64,000 bases of DNA from positions 21,281,566 to 21,345,565 of the forward strand of contig OX336340.1 in NCBI GenBank assembly GCA_946902875.1, in the 5' to 3' direction. Shown in pieces: positions 1 to 13,300 of the stretch. The stretch's first letter is position 1, and each line of letters opens with the position of its first letter. The notes below the pieces were generated by a model that had not been told where the DNA came from, did not search any database, and was given only the letters and a program-made list of their open reading frames with translations. The stretch is from Nematopogon swammerdamellus. Its lineage: Eukaryota > Arthropoda > Insecta > Lepidoptera > Adelidae. The translations under genes were made by a program, and so were the position numbers.

Positions 1-72
1 AATCATTTGTACGAAGAAAGCAAGAAAGCTTTGAGTAGAATTAGACCACCCCACCTTCCAAACTGCAATAAA

Positions 73-2077
73 ATGATTCCGGCCGAGATGTTCGCGGAGG
101 ACGTGGCGAGTACGATCATCCGATACGGGCTGTACATCGGCGCCGTGTTCCAAGTGCTGTGTCTTGTGGCGTGCGTTACTCTCTCGGACGAGCCGTCGGA
201 CTACACGCATTATTACGACAAGGTAACTAACGTGTACAATGCACATTGGGAGTTCAGCTAATAGTAGGTACTAGTCATCTGTTTCTGTTTGCACTTATCT
301 CAGCCCGCGCCTCACGCTACACCCGCTGACACCTAGCCTTGGAGGATATGTTAGGCGTCAGCGGGTGTAGCGTGAGGCGCGAAGTGCGGAAGTGCGGACC
401 GAGGAAGTGCAAACCAGAAAAGACAATTAGTAATACTTGTGTACAATGCACATTGGGAGTTCAGCTAAAAGTAGGTACTTGTGTACAATGTACATTCAGC
501 TATAAGTAGGTACTTGTGCACAATGCACAATTCGCGTTCAGCTAAAATTAGGCACTTGTTTCTGCCAGTACAGGAACAGTATTACATGCACCAATCCCGA
601 AGAATCACAGATCTTATACCACGCAGCGACGCCATTCGCCGCTCGGTAGCATTAGCACTTATGTTAGAGAGAGTACGAGTAGAGTTTGTACCGTGTGGGG
701 CAGGTACTCTAAAAGAATAACCCACTGCATCTCTCCCTGTGTATGTCGTAAAAGGCGACTAAGGGATATGGCTCCCTTCCTATATTACTAGGTGGTAGGG
801 TTTAACCCGCCCGGGTTTGTACCACCGCACTGAATGAAAGGTCGGTCGAAACGGCTATGTAAATAGTTTGTGTTTTCCGTCCAGTTCAGTGTAGCCGGCA
901 CGGCCGAAGGGAAGCACTGACGTGACACCAAGTACACCCGGTGTTATGGGCTGACATCGCGGATGTTGTAGGTGATGTAGCCAACCGTGTCAGTTTCCAT
1001 AAAAAAAAAAAAGTACTGCAGATACAATAAAGTAGCGACGAAGTCAGCACAACTCAGCACTTAATGATGTCACCGAACACATCCGAGCCCGTTGCAAGTA
1101 GGAGAAGATTTCAATTGAGCACGAGACGCGCACTAGATGTTTAGGCTCGCATCAATTCCTCGTCAGCTAGTCTGCATAGGACGCGGAGCAGAACTAGTCC
1201 TGTGCACGACCGCACTCACTTCACTGATACAAATTCTATAAGTGCAACCCGCGAAGGTGTGGAACTCGGCTTGCGATGGAGTCGCCGAACATATCCGGGC
1301 CTATTAGCAGTAGAGGATGGTGTCAATGGAGGCCGGGTCTAGCGAGCGGCCACTCTGTGTAGTTCTCCAGCATGTGTTACGTTTCGGCTCGCATCCATCC
1401 CTCGCCAGCTAGTCTGCGATAACTAGGACGCGGAGAACCACCAGTCACACTCTCGACCTCTCTCTACCTATCCATATTCTGTAGGATGCCTCCAGTGACG
1501 TTGCATCAAGTCACTTAGTAACTAAAATCAAAATTAATTTACGTAACACAGTGTTACGCGAGCACTGACACTAACACTGCGATTGAGTGTGACAAAGTGC
1601 TATCTTCTGGTTTTGAGTGAGATAAAATTACTGAGGTAAAGTACTTAAAAAGAATAGCCCCACTTTATCTCTCCCTGTGCATGTTGTAAGAGGCGACTAA
1701 GGGATAAGAACAAGGTGCCGTGCTAAAGGGCGACAGCCTAGCCACCTCTCACCTTGGCACGGTCCTTCCACCGAGTCATGCAGCAGGTAGGTATTCGTGC
1801 CTTACTTGCTGCTTGATAGTTATCTTGTCCGAATAATTTGCTCAATGTGGTGGTCGGTGTTGTGCTGTAATTTACAAGATACTTGCAGCACAACACCGAT
1901 TACTCTGCTTGCCCCGATTGTCAGGATACAGCGTGTGGTACATGTATGTATGTATAAAATTAATGATTGCAGGTGAACACAGACAGCGACGACTGTAGCT
2001 CCGAGCAGTCGTCGCCGGGACACCGCGCCTCCAGCACTGGAAAAGGCAGGAAGCAGGAGAAGAAGAAACGACGCTAA
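73..2077 (+). CDS. anon-73B1: MANBAL / anon-73B1 family small membrane protein, 2 exons, complete
   Basis: Exons are 73-222 and 1973-2077, joined in phase 0 (donor AAG|GTAACT, acceptor TTGCAG|GTG), giving 84 codons and a TAA stop. The family (UPF0239; human MANBAL, fly anon-73B1) consists of proteins of about 85 residues whose function is not well established. What is seen: a short acidic N-terminus, one hydrophobic segment at residues 17-37 containing the family signature [11 protein letters not shown], then a polar Ser/Asp-rich linker and a strongly basic end KQEKKKRR, as in the fly protein. The length matches the family. The start is the ATG at 73; the open frame continues upstream but without another ATG, so that part is taken as 5'UTR. 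The intron of about 1.75 kb is filled with repeats. It is convergent with the STPG gene. A possible poly(A) signal AATAAA lies at 2827-2832. Confidence 0.88.
228..560. repeat. Degenerate ~40-bp direct repeats interrupted by a long hairpin
   Basis: Four diverged copies of a unit beginning TGTACAATGCACATT and ending near AGTAGGTACT start at about 231, 441, 483 and 518, immediately after the anon-73B1 exon 1 donor. Between copies 1 and 2 sits a hairpin: 307-330 is perfectly complementary to 357-380 (24 bp), and pairing resumes further out (GTTTGCACTT at 287-296 with AAGTGCAAAC at 405-414). This may be a MITE or a structured intronic RNA. Confidence 0.7.
660..1015 (+). repeat. Family C/F terminus fused to SINE B body
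   Basis: Starts with the block shared by several families here (AAAAGAATA, then CATCTCTCCC and GCGACTAAGGGATA), then continues into the SINE B body with landmarks CCGCCCGGGT, CCAGTTCAGTGTAG, GGTGTTATGGGCTGACATC and GTCAGTTTCCATAAAA, ending in an A-run at about 1012. It lies in the anon-73B1 intron. Confidence 0.75.
1060..1460. repeat. Two diverged tandem copies of a ~200-bp repeat
   Basis: The blocks starting at about 1068 and 1277 share CCGAACA-ATCCG, GTCAAT and CTCGTCAGCTAGTCTGC-like words and both end in AGGACGCGGAG. A third related copy is at about 17045-17160. No coding potential is visible. Confidence 0.6.
1645..1950 (-). repeat. Family C interspersed repeat
   Basis: A minus-oriented copy containing the diagnostic hairpin (GGTGTTGTGCTG facing CAGCACAACACC), the CACCTCTCACCTTGGCACGG block and the GCGACTAAGGGATA end block. 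It lies just upstream of anon-73B1 exon 2. Confidence 0.75.
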
Positions 2078-2289
2078 ACAATCGACGGTCTTTTGAGTAT
2101 TTTCCAGTTGAGAAAAAAGTATTGTTTACATTGCTTCTCACAGAATCGGGAAGTGTAAACAAAGATGATGGAACATAAGAGTTCTGTTATTTTTTATCTT
2201 TCAGTCATTAATATTGGTCGTAGCTAATGCAAGTGACATAACTGCATTCCCATTTACTTACAAAAATGACACTGTAGCTATGATCTTAC

Positions 2290-2460
2290 ACATTGTTGTT
2301 GTTGTTGTTGATTTGGGGTTGGCTCTAGGCCTGCAAACTAATCCCGCTTGGTTTGGGACCTTCGTGCAAAACCCCTATCCCTTAGTCGACTTTTACGACA
2401 TGCGACGGGGAGAGATGCAGTGGGGCTATTCTTTTTAAGTACCGACCCCACACGGTACGA
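2290..2460 (-). repeat. Family F repeat with (GTT)n run
   Basis: GTT triplets, then GGGTTGGCTCTAGGCCTGCA and the shared end block with TTAGTCG and GGGGAGAGATGCAGTGGGGC. A fuller copy in the opposite orientation lies at 36460-36740. Confidence 0.65.
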
Positions 2461-3237
2461 TCTTACACATTATATAGTATGTGATGTGTATTAGGAGTAA
2501 GTAGAGAAACTCGTATTAACTCTTGAGCTCCCAAGTCGCACGCTTTACTACCCTTGACTCCCAAGTTGTCCGCGCACACGAAATGGTCACACTAAATGCT
2601 GTTTCTGGGAATTTTTCTTATTATAACGAGAGAGAGAACGGTCGATAGATGGTTAAAAAACCTTGCCATTGATATCCTACATATGCATTGAGAAACTGGA
2701 ACACACAGACATATGAAAGAAAAGTGTGATATTTTGACTATAGTCCAAGAGCTGAGGGACCAAAAATGCAAAAAATTGGAGTTAAGAGGAGTAAGCGTTA
2801 TTATAACTGCGCGAGCCCAAGGGTTAAATAAATGTAATTATGTAATCTCATACATTTAATAATTTATAATACTTGTATTTTGCTGTATGTGAAGTGAAGT
2901 TATTTTATAGACATTTAGGCATAAGTATCAATACTAGTACTTTCTTTGTGCAATAACATTTAAAATTAGCTCAAACTTTTCTTCAGTCATTGTGCAATCT
3001 TCAATGCTCTAACCCTAAACAGTCAAAAGAACATTGCGCAATTTGTAATATTGTTATTTATCGTAAAGGCCATTTATACAAAAATCGTATACCAATGTTT
3101 TTAAAAATTAAATACCAACATATTAAATTTTTAACAAGAAAGCCGATCAAATTTATAGGTGTAAGGTTAACTTTTCTTAATTTTATTTTAGGATTTTATA
3201 TACTTTTATAAGATATATTTTTATGTATATATTTACG
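2461..3237. other. AT-rich intergenic stretch, nothing recognised
   Basis: Between the convergent anon-73B1 and STPG genes. It probably carries the anon-73B1 3'UTR (AATAAA at 2827-2832). No gene or repeat was recognised. Confidence 0.5.
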
Positions 3238-3400
3238 CATAGCAGCCTCGGCTGTGTTCTCCTCTAGTCCAGTATAGCCAGCAATCGAAAAGGAAGCCTC
3301 CGATATGGCACCTACCTTCTCACATGTGATATTGGCTGGTCGGAGCATGTTCTTTGGCCCCTCTGACCAGGCCACCCATAACTGGTTACATAAAAAAAAA
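3238..3400 (+). repeat. SINE A, body and tail only
   Basis: Landmarks GCATAGCAGCCTCGGCTGTG, CTCTAGTCCAGTATAGCC and GTGATATTGGCTGGTCGGAG, ending in ACTGGTTACAT plus an A-run. The tRNA-like head is missing. Confidence 0.75.
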
Positions 3401-3583
3401 ATATATTATGTGTAAAAATCCATACATTGTAAAAAAAATATTGAGGTAGGGCTAATTTTAGATCTAGTCTGAGAAAACTCGCATTTGTATAATCTGCTTA
3501 GAATAAATATAAATATATTGAATAAACTGCATTATTTATTAAATTTAAAAATTATTTATCAAGGAAATGAGGTGTAGAGATAT

Positions 3584-4332
3584 TTAACATGGTTTAAATT
3601 GATGATCGTAAAGAAAATATCTTAGAAGTAATGGTTCTCCAGGAGCTCGGGGTTTTCTGGCGCCCCCTTTAATTTTTCTGGCCCCACCTTTAATTTCAGA
3701 TTCTATATCTATTTCAGCTTTCTTCGGTTTGAATTCCTTTACGTTCTGGAAAAATCATCATTAGAATGTTAAAATCTTTACAACACATGATAAAACTGTA
3801 AAAAAAAAACATAAAATATAACTTAAACCAGTGATGTCTCTGTGTGCATTTTGATTGACAGATGGACTCATCTGGGGGCACGGCAGTGCCCCCGCCAAGT
3901 CGAGCAAACACGGCCGTACCATCCTTTTCTCGAAGCAACTCAGGGTACTTTTGGCCTCCCTGTATCTTCGTTGTGGATAGAGATAAACACCTGTAATTTT
4001 AGTTACCAAGAGTACTTACAAAACCTAGTTATACCCCCAAATCATAAGTTTGTACCTATTATAGTTTGCGAGATATCGCCAGTCAAAGTTCCGGTTTTTA
4101 CTGACTCACTCACTCACTCACCGATCATCAAAAATCTAAGGTACTTCCAGCAGACCTACAAACTTGAAATTTTGTATTCAGCTCATGTTTAGCCCACAAC
4201 GAAAGGAAAAACTGAAACATCCAAAAATGTAAGCCCCGTTTTTTTTTGTTGGGTAACTACCTTTCCATACAAAGTCTACGAAAAAATTCATTTTTAACCC
4301 CCGACGAAAAAAACGGAGGGGTGTTATAAGTT

Positions 4333-4375
<43 letters not shown>

Positions 4376-7300
4376 TGTCTGTGGCATCGTAGCTCCCAAA
4401 CGGATGGACCGATTTGGATGCGGTTTTTTTTATTAGGAAGCTTGTTTAATCGGGATGGTTCTTAGCTATGTTTTTAATCAAGTAATAAAGTAATTAAGTA
4501 ATAAAAAAAATAATTATCTTAAAAAGTGGACCGATTTGCATGCGGTTTTTTTTAAAAAGCTTCAAATAAAAGTTAAATTACAAATTTAAAAAACCCCCGA
4601 CTCTTAAAAAGTCAAAAATAATTTCCGTTTACTTACTTAAAGGAGTCGGGGGACCGCTAAGTAAATTAAATATAAAGACTCAAAAGTTGCGCGGGAATTC
4701 ACTTAGCGGTCTACCGACTCCTTTAAGTAAGTAAACGGAAATTATTTTTGACTTTTTAAGAGTCGGGGGTTTTTTAAATTTGTAATTTAACTTTTGTCAG
4801 TTGCATAAGTACACATACACATACAAACCACACGCCGTATCCCGTAATCGGTGTTGTGCTACAAATATTCTGGTAAATTACAGCACAACACCGACCACCA
4901 CGTCTATAGCAAAGAGTTCGGACAAGATAACTCAGATCAGGCAGCAAGTAATAAATAAGGGTGAAGGCCCGCTTGCTGTATGACTTGGTGGAAAGACCGC
5001 GCCAAGGTGAGGTGGCTAGCCTGTCGCCCTTATGCGGGTAAACTAACTTTTCCATGCAAAGTCTATGACAAATAATTTTGTCAGTTGCATAAGTACACAT
5101 ACACATACACACCACACGCCATATCCACAAAGGTACAAACAAATATACGGAGTCAAGCTAAAAAATAAAACCGTTTAAGAAAGAAGAATACCTACAAAAA
5201 AGAAATGAGATCCCACCAAAACATATAATATAAAAAGATGCCAAGTCTTGCACGCAACCTTTCCACCGTAAAAAGTTGTAAGATCTCATTCAGAGCCAAG
5301 TCTTTTCATATCATTGAAACCCGAATTCAACAATGTTGCCATAAATTATATTTTCTACTTAATAATACTCAATATTTAGTTACTCCTCTTATATTTAACA
5401 TCTTCATTTCTATAAAAAAAAAACACCTTGACTTGGCAATCGGACAGCTAAAATATTATAACAATAATATGAACGAACCTAATACCAGTTTGTTACATAC
5501 ATACATGAAGAGTGGAAATGCCAATCGTTCTAAGTGCCATTTTTTTCCAAAATGGTTTTTTCCTCTAAACGTGTTCTATGTGCCAACGCCAGTTGCCTTG
5601 TTAGCGTTCCAAGTGCCTAAAGTTGATATATCGTAGTTTAAAACCCCGCCAAAATATGGCGACGGTCTATGTGCCGACACCTGTTTCGTGTTAAACGTTC
5701 CATGTGCCAGTCTGGCAAGAAGATTAAGATGTTTTAAGTCCACGTATCATTTCTTGAAATTGTTCTAACTGCGCAAGTTATTGTCCTTAAAACCGTTCCA
5801 AGTTCCATGGTACTTGGAACTTTCCCCGTGTGACCTTTTTTTTCTCAATCATGCATGTGTTACAGAATTACTTAAATAACTATAACATAGGTTGCCATTT
5901 GTCCTGAAGAACCATCTGTAATTGTTTTAAATAAACGTGGTATATAAAAATATTGAGTTATGAAGTTTTATTGCTCTCCTGTAAAAAAATATTTTTGGTA
6001 CTTAGAACGTTTGGCATTTCCACTCTTCACATATACTATCACACAGGCTGAATCCCGACAATCGGGGTAAGCAGAATAATCGGTGTTGTGCTGCAAGAAC
6101 TCTTGGTAAATTACATCACAACACCGACCACCACGTTTCGCAAAGTACCTATTCGAACAAGATTCAATCAATCAAGCAGCAAGTAAGGTTCGAAGATCCA
6201 CCTGCTGCATGCTATGTTTACTTTGTTGTAAACTGAAAAGGAATCTTTACGAAGCGATCTCTTTGTGCTGTCCGATTGCCAAGTCAATGTGTTTTTTTTT
6301 TTATAGAAATGAAGATGTTAAATATAAGAGGAGTAACTAAATATTGATTATTATTAAGTAGAAAATATAATTTATGGCAACATTGTTGAATTCGGGTTTC
6401 AATGACATGAAAAGACTTGGCTCTGAATGGGATCTTACAACTTTTTAAGGTGGAAAGGTTGCGTGCAAGACTTGGCATCTTTTTATATTATATGTTTTGG
6501 TGGGATTTATTTTTACAACAGATTATTGGTAATTGCTAACACTACTGTTGTGCGACAAATTTTATACCCTAAAGCACGTCTCTTATACCTATGTACTTTT
6601 TTTTCAAACAGACTAACTTATTATCACGAAACGGGTTTGTATGGAAAACAATGAGTTTAGAAGAGGTGCGTTAGGATTGTAGCATGACATCCGTGATCTC
6701 TGACTACCCCATTGGGCGACAGGTGCGATGTTATGTATGAATGTAATTAATTACCGGATCAGGATTCAGGTCATGAATAGACTTAGCCAGAAGAGCGGCT
6801 TCCCGCGAGCGGATGGACTTGGGTTCCGTAACAAGTGGCTTCCACTTGAATGTATCCTTCTTGTTCACGCTTTTCAGCAAGCGCTGGTTAAACGTGTGAC
6901 GCACAGTCTCAATTCCCCTGTCAACCTATGGAAACATTTTAAAAGACTTCTAATCATGTTTTATTTTATTAACTCACTTTAAAAAAAGGATAGACTGATT
7001 TCGATGATTCTATTTTTAATAGAAAGGGGGTACTTTAGGGCTGGTCCAGATAAATTCTGGTCAAGTTCTGATGATAAGATCCATGAGAAAATCATCAAAC
7101 TCTTAAATTTGCAAAAGCACGTGCATGACAAATGGGTGAATAATTCTATACCGCGCCAACCAATTTCGACGATTCTTTATCTTTTTATGTTGGAAAGGAG
7201 GTACTTCAGGAGTTGAAGTCGATCTTTAACTAAAACGAGTTATAGAATTATAAAAATTATATGTAAGTGTGTATATGTGTGTACACACGCAAACTGCATA

Positions 7301-10300
7301 CGCTGGTATAATGTGCGGCGTGGTAGGTACATAAACATTATAATCCCACTACATCTCGCGTACTATGATAGCATGTTGAGGTACAAAAGTTGATGCAATA
7401 AAAAAACTGTTTAAAAAAACATTGAACCGACTTCAACCCCTAAAAAGTATTAAATATTATTTTTGATCCTGAGTAGATGGCGGTACAAAAGCACAAAAGG
7501 GTCCATCTATAAATTTTCAGGTGTGCTTTTGTACCGCCTTCTACTCAGGATCATAATATTATTTAATACTTTTTAGGGGTTGGAGTCGCTTCAATGTTTC
7601 TTTAAACAGTTTTTTATTTTATCTTTTTTTATAATATCACATAATATTAAAATCGGTTGACGGGAAGTGGGTGATTGAAAAATTCCTTAATGTGAAAGTG
7701 TTCACCCTTAATTTTCCACCCTTACGGGTGTAGTATTCTTACAAAAAAATTATGAAAGGACCACCCCTGATATTATACCCTACTCATGAAAAAAAAATCA
7801 TTAAAATCGGTTGAACATTGGCGGAGACTAGAATTCAACATATACACACAAAAAAAAACATGCAGTCGAATTGAGAACCTCCTTCTTTTTGGAAGTTGGT
7901 TGATAAATAATTCATATTATGTATGATATGAGATCAGACAACAGAAGGATTCAGCTAGGCTGGGCGGCATTTGGGAAACTCCGCCACATCTTTTCATCCT
8001 CCATCCCACAGTCATTGAAGACGAAGGTTTTCAATCAGTGCGTTCTGCCAGTAATGACGTACGGAGCGGAAACGTGGACCCTGACGATGGGCCTGGTCCA
8101 CAAATTTAAAGTCGCTCAGCGAGCTATGGAAAGAGCAATGCTCGGCATTTCTTTGACCGATAAAATCCGTAACGACGTGATACGTCAAAGAACTAAGGTA
8201 GTCGACATTGCTAAGAAAATAAGCAAGCTGAAGTGGCAGTGGGCTGGGCACATTTGTCGTAGACCCGACAACCGATGGGGTAGACGGGTGCTCGAATGGA
8301 GGCCACGTACAAGCAAACGTAGCGTGGGACGCCCCCCGGCTAGGTGGACAGATGACCTAAAAAAGGTAGCCGGGAGTGGATGGATGAGAAGAGCGGAAGA
8401 CCGCGTGTGGTGGCGTGCCTTGGGAGAGGCCTATGTCCAGCAGTGGACCGATACAGGCTGATGATGATGATATGAGAATGATATGCTAAGCCGTAGAATA
8501 TGTCTTGGTAACAAAATTTATGTTTACCGAATAAGCATTTGGAGGAGGTCCATCGTGCCTCACACGAGGAAATCTGCTCGCACGAGACATTTTTATACCA
8601 CCCAGACCACATTGTTGTGACCTTGTGATGTCGTAAATACCCGGCCCTGGCAAATATTTTCATTAGTGTCATGCTCCTCACTCGCATATTTGCGGATTTG
8701 TTTGCGGACATAAAGGCGGGTCCAGACGAGTGTAATGTAACATGTAATGTATTGTGTAATGTAACGCTTTATGTGTTCAAGTTGGTCCACTCAATTCCCA
8801 CGAACATGTCGAATAGAAAGGTCGTCGTTGCGGCTGGTGCTGCTTTTATTTATATGTATTTAGTAACTGAAGACTGGAAAAAACCGTCTAAGCGTCGATG
8901 GTGGTAAACAGACTTGTATAAAAGAAGATCTTCATTACTTTTGGAACTAAAATGTCAGCAAATAAGTGGCCAATATAAAAACTTTACCCGAATGTCACCT
9001 ACTGATTTTGATAATTTGTTAACAATGATTGCATTATGCATTCCAAATGACAAGTTTTTCTTGATATAAACTAATAAGTTCAAGAGATTGTTCGTCAGTC
9101 CACATCATGAACGCCCACACGACACAACCGTCACGAACACCGTCCAAACGAACATTGCGAGCGCCTTTGTGTTCGCGCTAAATACCGACCGCGAGCGCCG
9201 ACCCGAGCGTTACGTGTAATGCTCGCAGTGCCGTCTAAACGCAGAATTCGCGTTACATTACACGATGCATTACATGTTACATTACACTCATCTGGACCCG
9301 CCTTAAGACGATAAGGTGAGCCATATAACACAAGCATCCGTCATTATGAAATCAGCTTAAAAGCTCCTTTGGTCAATGTACGAAAAAGGCTCATCTATGT
9401 AGTATCTAGTTCCCAAAGTAAGCTAATTTAATTACAGTGTGAACAGAAGCCTATACGAAAAAAATTATGTGAAAGAGAGGTCAGATGGAGACATTTTGTC
9501 TCTGCCTATGCCTAATACTGTTTATATTTATGAGGCTACGAACCAGGTGTGATTTCAGTTCCATGTACCGGCATCCAGTCGTGCCACGGTCGGAAGCGGC
9601 CTTCAGAAGATTGGAACGGTGATAGTCTCTGAATAGTTGCGGCACGTTTCACAAACTTCTTTGACTGGAGAAGTATATCTGCTGGGCTTGGATAGTCCTA
9701 AACATAATATTATATATAAAACAAAAATAATAAGTAGTCGATATTGGACACCGGGTGGCTAAGCTCAAGTGGCAGTGGGCTGGGCACGTTAGCCGAAGAG
9801 ACGATGACCGTTGGTGTAACCGTGTCCTACACTGGCGGCCGTGGACTAGAAAGCGGAGTGTGGGAAGACCACCCGCCAGGTGGGACGACGACATCAAGTA
9901 CGTCGGCGGAAAGCTAAGGTTCCGTACCGCTGAAGGCTGGGAGGACTGGAGGAAAATTAGAGAGGGTATGCCCAGCAGTGGACGCTTACCTGACTGACTG
10001 ATGACAAAAATGGATGGCTGACCGTTCGACCGTTGGAGGCTGACCGTGGTGGGTGATATTGCACGTAAAACTGTAGGTTCCTTCCCTTCTTACCTTACCA
10101 GGTGGTAGGGTAAACCCGCCCGCGTTGATACCAACGCACTGAATGAAATGTCGTTCTAAACGGCCATGTTAATAGTATGCGTTTTTCATCCAGTTCAGTG
10201 TAGCCAGCACAACCAAAGGGAAGCACTGACATGGCACCTAATTCAACACGGTGTTATGGCTTGACATCACGGATGTTGTTTGTAGGTGATGTAGCTAACG

Positions 10301-13300
10301 TGTCAGTTTCCATAAAATAAATTGTATGGGCCGAACTGAAAACTTCATCCGTTTTTTTTTTTGAACTTTCACCGCTTGGCCACCAATCACCTAAACTTTC
10401 TACTTGCAAACTTATTATTTTTATTTTGATGAACCAGAAGCCGAAGCTGTTGCGTTCATATGGAATTGTCACCCATACAAGTTCTGACAGCGTGTGCTTA
10501 AAATCAAGAACGGCGGTCGATCGACCGCACCGCTGAGCTACCGAGGCTTTGATGATGACGATGTTTATTGATTTTTTATTGTTTTGATTTTAAAACTTTA
10601 CAGCAATAAGAGTAACGTGAAGCGAAACCTCGCTCAAAAGCTGGTAGTTTAATAAAGTCCATATTATTCAAGCTTTTGATAAATATAATTCTGTATTACA
10701 AGTAAAAAAAACCTATATTAAATAACATAAAATATAAACCTATTATATTAAAACTAACAATCTTAAACTATCTTAAAAATTTAAATCTAAACCTAAAAAA
10801 AAAAAATCAATAATAAAAACCGTCCGTAATAAAAACAGCTTTTGCTATCCGATGTTTGTAGGCCTGGTCCACAACAGCTCGGTTATTCTAGATTCTACTG
10901 TACTTACCAGTCGTTTTATGAGTGGCTTAAAGCGCATAGTCTTTGACTTGAAGGCAGAAGTAGGCGTTATGCACTCATTTTTTTCCAGGACTGGACAACC
11001 ATCGGACATTTCGTCGTCTTCCTGAATATACATTACATAGGAATTACAACAAGCATTTCGAAGTATATGTACACCAAATGTACATCGATACGTACCAAGA
11101 ACATTTAGAGTTTGGACTTCAGACTGTCCAATGCTTATATGAGAAACAGCGTCGCCGAGCTCCGCGGGTAGCGGAGGGGACGGCACACGCTCTGATTGGG
11201 TGGTATCGGGCGGTATCGCGCTCTGATTGGTTGGTAACGAATAGAATTTGTACGTTTATACAAACATCGTGTTACGCTGGCGCGGGGAAGGTCCGACGTC
11301 CTTACCTATTAAATGTTCTTGATACGTACCATCATCGAGCGCTGTATCCGGACTTAAGAAGATTAAAGAGAGTAGATAGATAGATTGAAAATGCTTTATT
11401 GCTCAAGTAGACACAGTAACAAGTACATTAGACAATTTACATAAGGTGCATAGGCGGACTTATATCCCTTACAGAGATTTCTTACAGTCAACCTTTGGAT
11501 GTTTGAGATTCGATAATATAGTGGAATGTAAGTAGGTAGTAGCAAAAGAGTTGAGCGTGAGAATTGAAGATAAAATAATAATAAGAATACTTATTTATTA
11601 ACAATACATAAATACAAGCCATACATGTCTAAGTGGCGGGTGGCCGAGTGGTTTGGGCATCGGCTTCTCATGCGAGAGGTCCGCGGTACGAATCCGGTCG
11701 GCGTGTACCAATGTGTTTTTTTCTGACGAAAAAATTTACGTGCATACCTACACTTGCTGCTTCACCGTTCGGAACCGGTGTTAAACTGTAGGTCCCTTCC
11801 CTTGCCCCTTACTAGGTGGTAGGCTCAAATTGTAGCCGACTGGGTTGGTACCACCGTACTGGATGTAAGATGGCCGCATAGCAGCCTCGGTTGTGTTCTC
11901 CTCTAGTCCAGTATAGCCAGTAATCCAGGGAAGTCTCCGGTATGGCGCCTACCTTCTCGGAGGTGATATTGGCTAGTCGGAGCATGCGCTTTGGCGGCCC
12001 CTCCGACTTAGCAACCCATACCGGATTACATAAAAAAAACGTGTTAATACATATAAATTAGAGTAATTAAGAGAGAGAAAGAAAGTTTTTTAAGATAAAG
12101 AGTGTATATGAAGTTTTTTAGTCTTCGTTTTATTTATGTAGGTACATACCACAGAGCATGAAATGCGCGCGCCCTCCCCTACTAGAGGCGCCGTGAGCGC
12201 GATTTCTCTACAACGCCGTTGAAGCCTGTGGGCATGGCCTATGACTTACATATGTGTGTTGTGCGTGGGCATTTGTTTTGTGCGTGTGCATATCTTGCTC
12301 CTCTTTGTGTGTAGTGTCGATACTAGCACACACACACACACATACGAAGCGCTAGCAGCTCAGCGTACGGTTATTGGGTTTCAAATATCATCGCTTAGGG
12401 CGCCTCTAGTAGGGGGCGCGGGCGGTAGGTATTTGATGCTCTGTGGTACATACGTATTGGTGGGTATATCTGAATAATCTTTATGATTACTCAGGTCCTT
12501 GGTTAAGTAGTGATGTGCGTAATGATTAGTATGTATGTAATATGTATGTTTATCATTATTACGAGTACAATAAATAACACTTGACTTAAGGCCTTAAGCA
12601 CAACCAGGGAATAATAAACCTTATTAAAATAATTTAATTTAATGTCATCCATCATAAACAAAAATATTATATGATTCAATTCAGACCTCTGATGGTGGAT
12701 CTGGTCGAAATCTCACAGCGCTCGATCCAAATGGCGTCAGACAATACCTGTCGTGATCTGTCGTAGCTCTCTGTATACGTGGCGAATAATCTCCTGGACC
12801 TAAGTATGAAGCATATTTTAAGCTGTTGCCCGCGGCTTCGCTTGCGTGAAATTCGTATTTCAAAAGAACTTAGAAAGTAATTAACTATAGTGCGAGGCCG
12901 AAGGCTGAGCTGGGTTCAGGTAAACGAGCAACCACAAGTTGTCTTCTTCATAGAACACAAGTGTCGCGTAGCTGACGGGAGTTCGAATTACGAGTACTTA
13001 CTTCGCATATTTTTTTATTTTATATTTTGTATATTATTTTATTCCGGGATATACACTGTCATATACTTGTCGACAAAAGCCGTTCAGTGGTTTTTGCGTG
13101 ATGCGCGTACAGACAAACAAGACAAAAAAACTGTTTGAACATGTTCAGTTTCTCGTTTTAAGTCACCCTGGTTGGTTGATTTTTTCGAATATATTCAATG
13201 TTTTTTTTTTATGGAAACTGACACGGTTGGCTACATCACCTACATCACATCCGTGATGTCAGCCCATAACACCGGGTGAACTTGGTGCCACGTCAGTGCT

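Noticed and set aside
7..72. Upstream extension of anon-73B1
   Set aside because: The open frame has no ATG, and family members start near the ATG at 73.
11636..11710. Possible tRNA gene
   Set aside because: The A- and B-box-like words are present, but the acceptor stem does not pair and a SINE body follows; the same applies to 14219, 39194, 52315 and 57319.
3584..12686. A separate gene for the three 3'-most STPG exons
   Set aside because: Phases match exon 7, all are on the same strand, and no start codon or promoter was seen between them; one gene is simpler.
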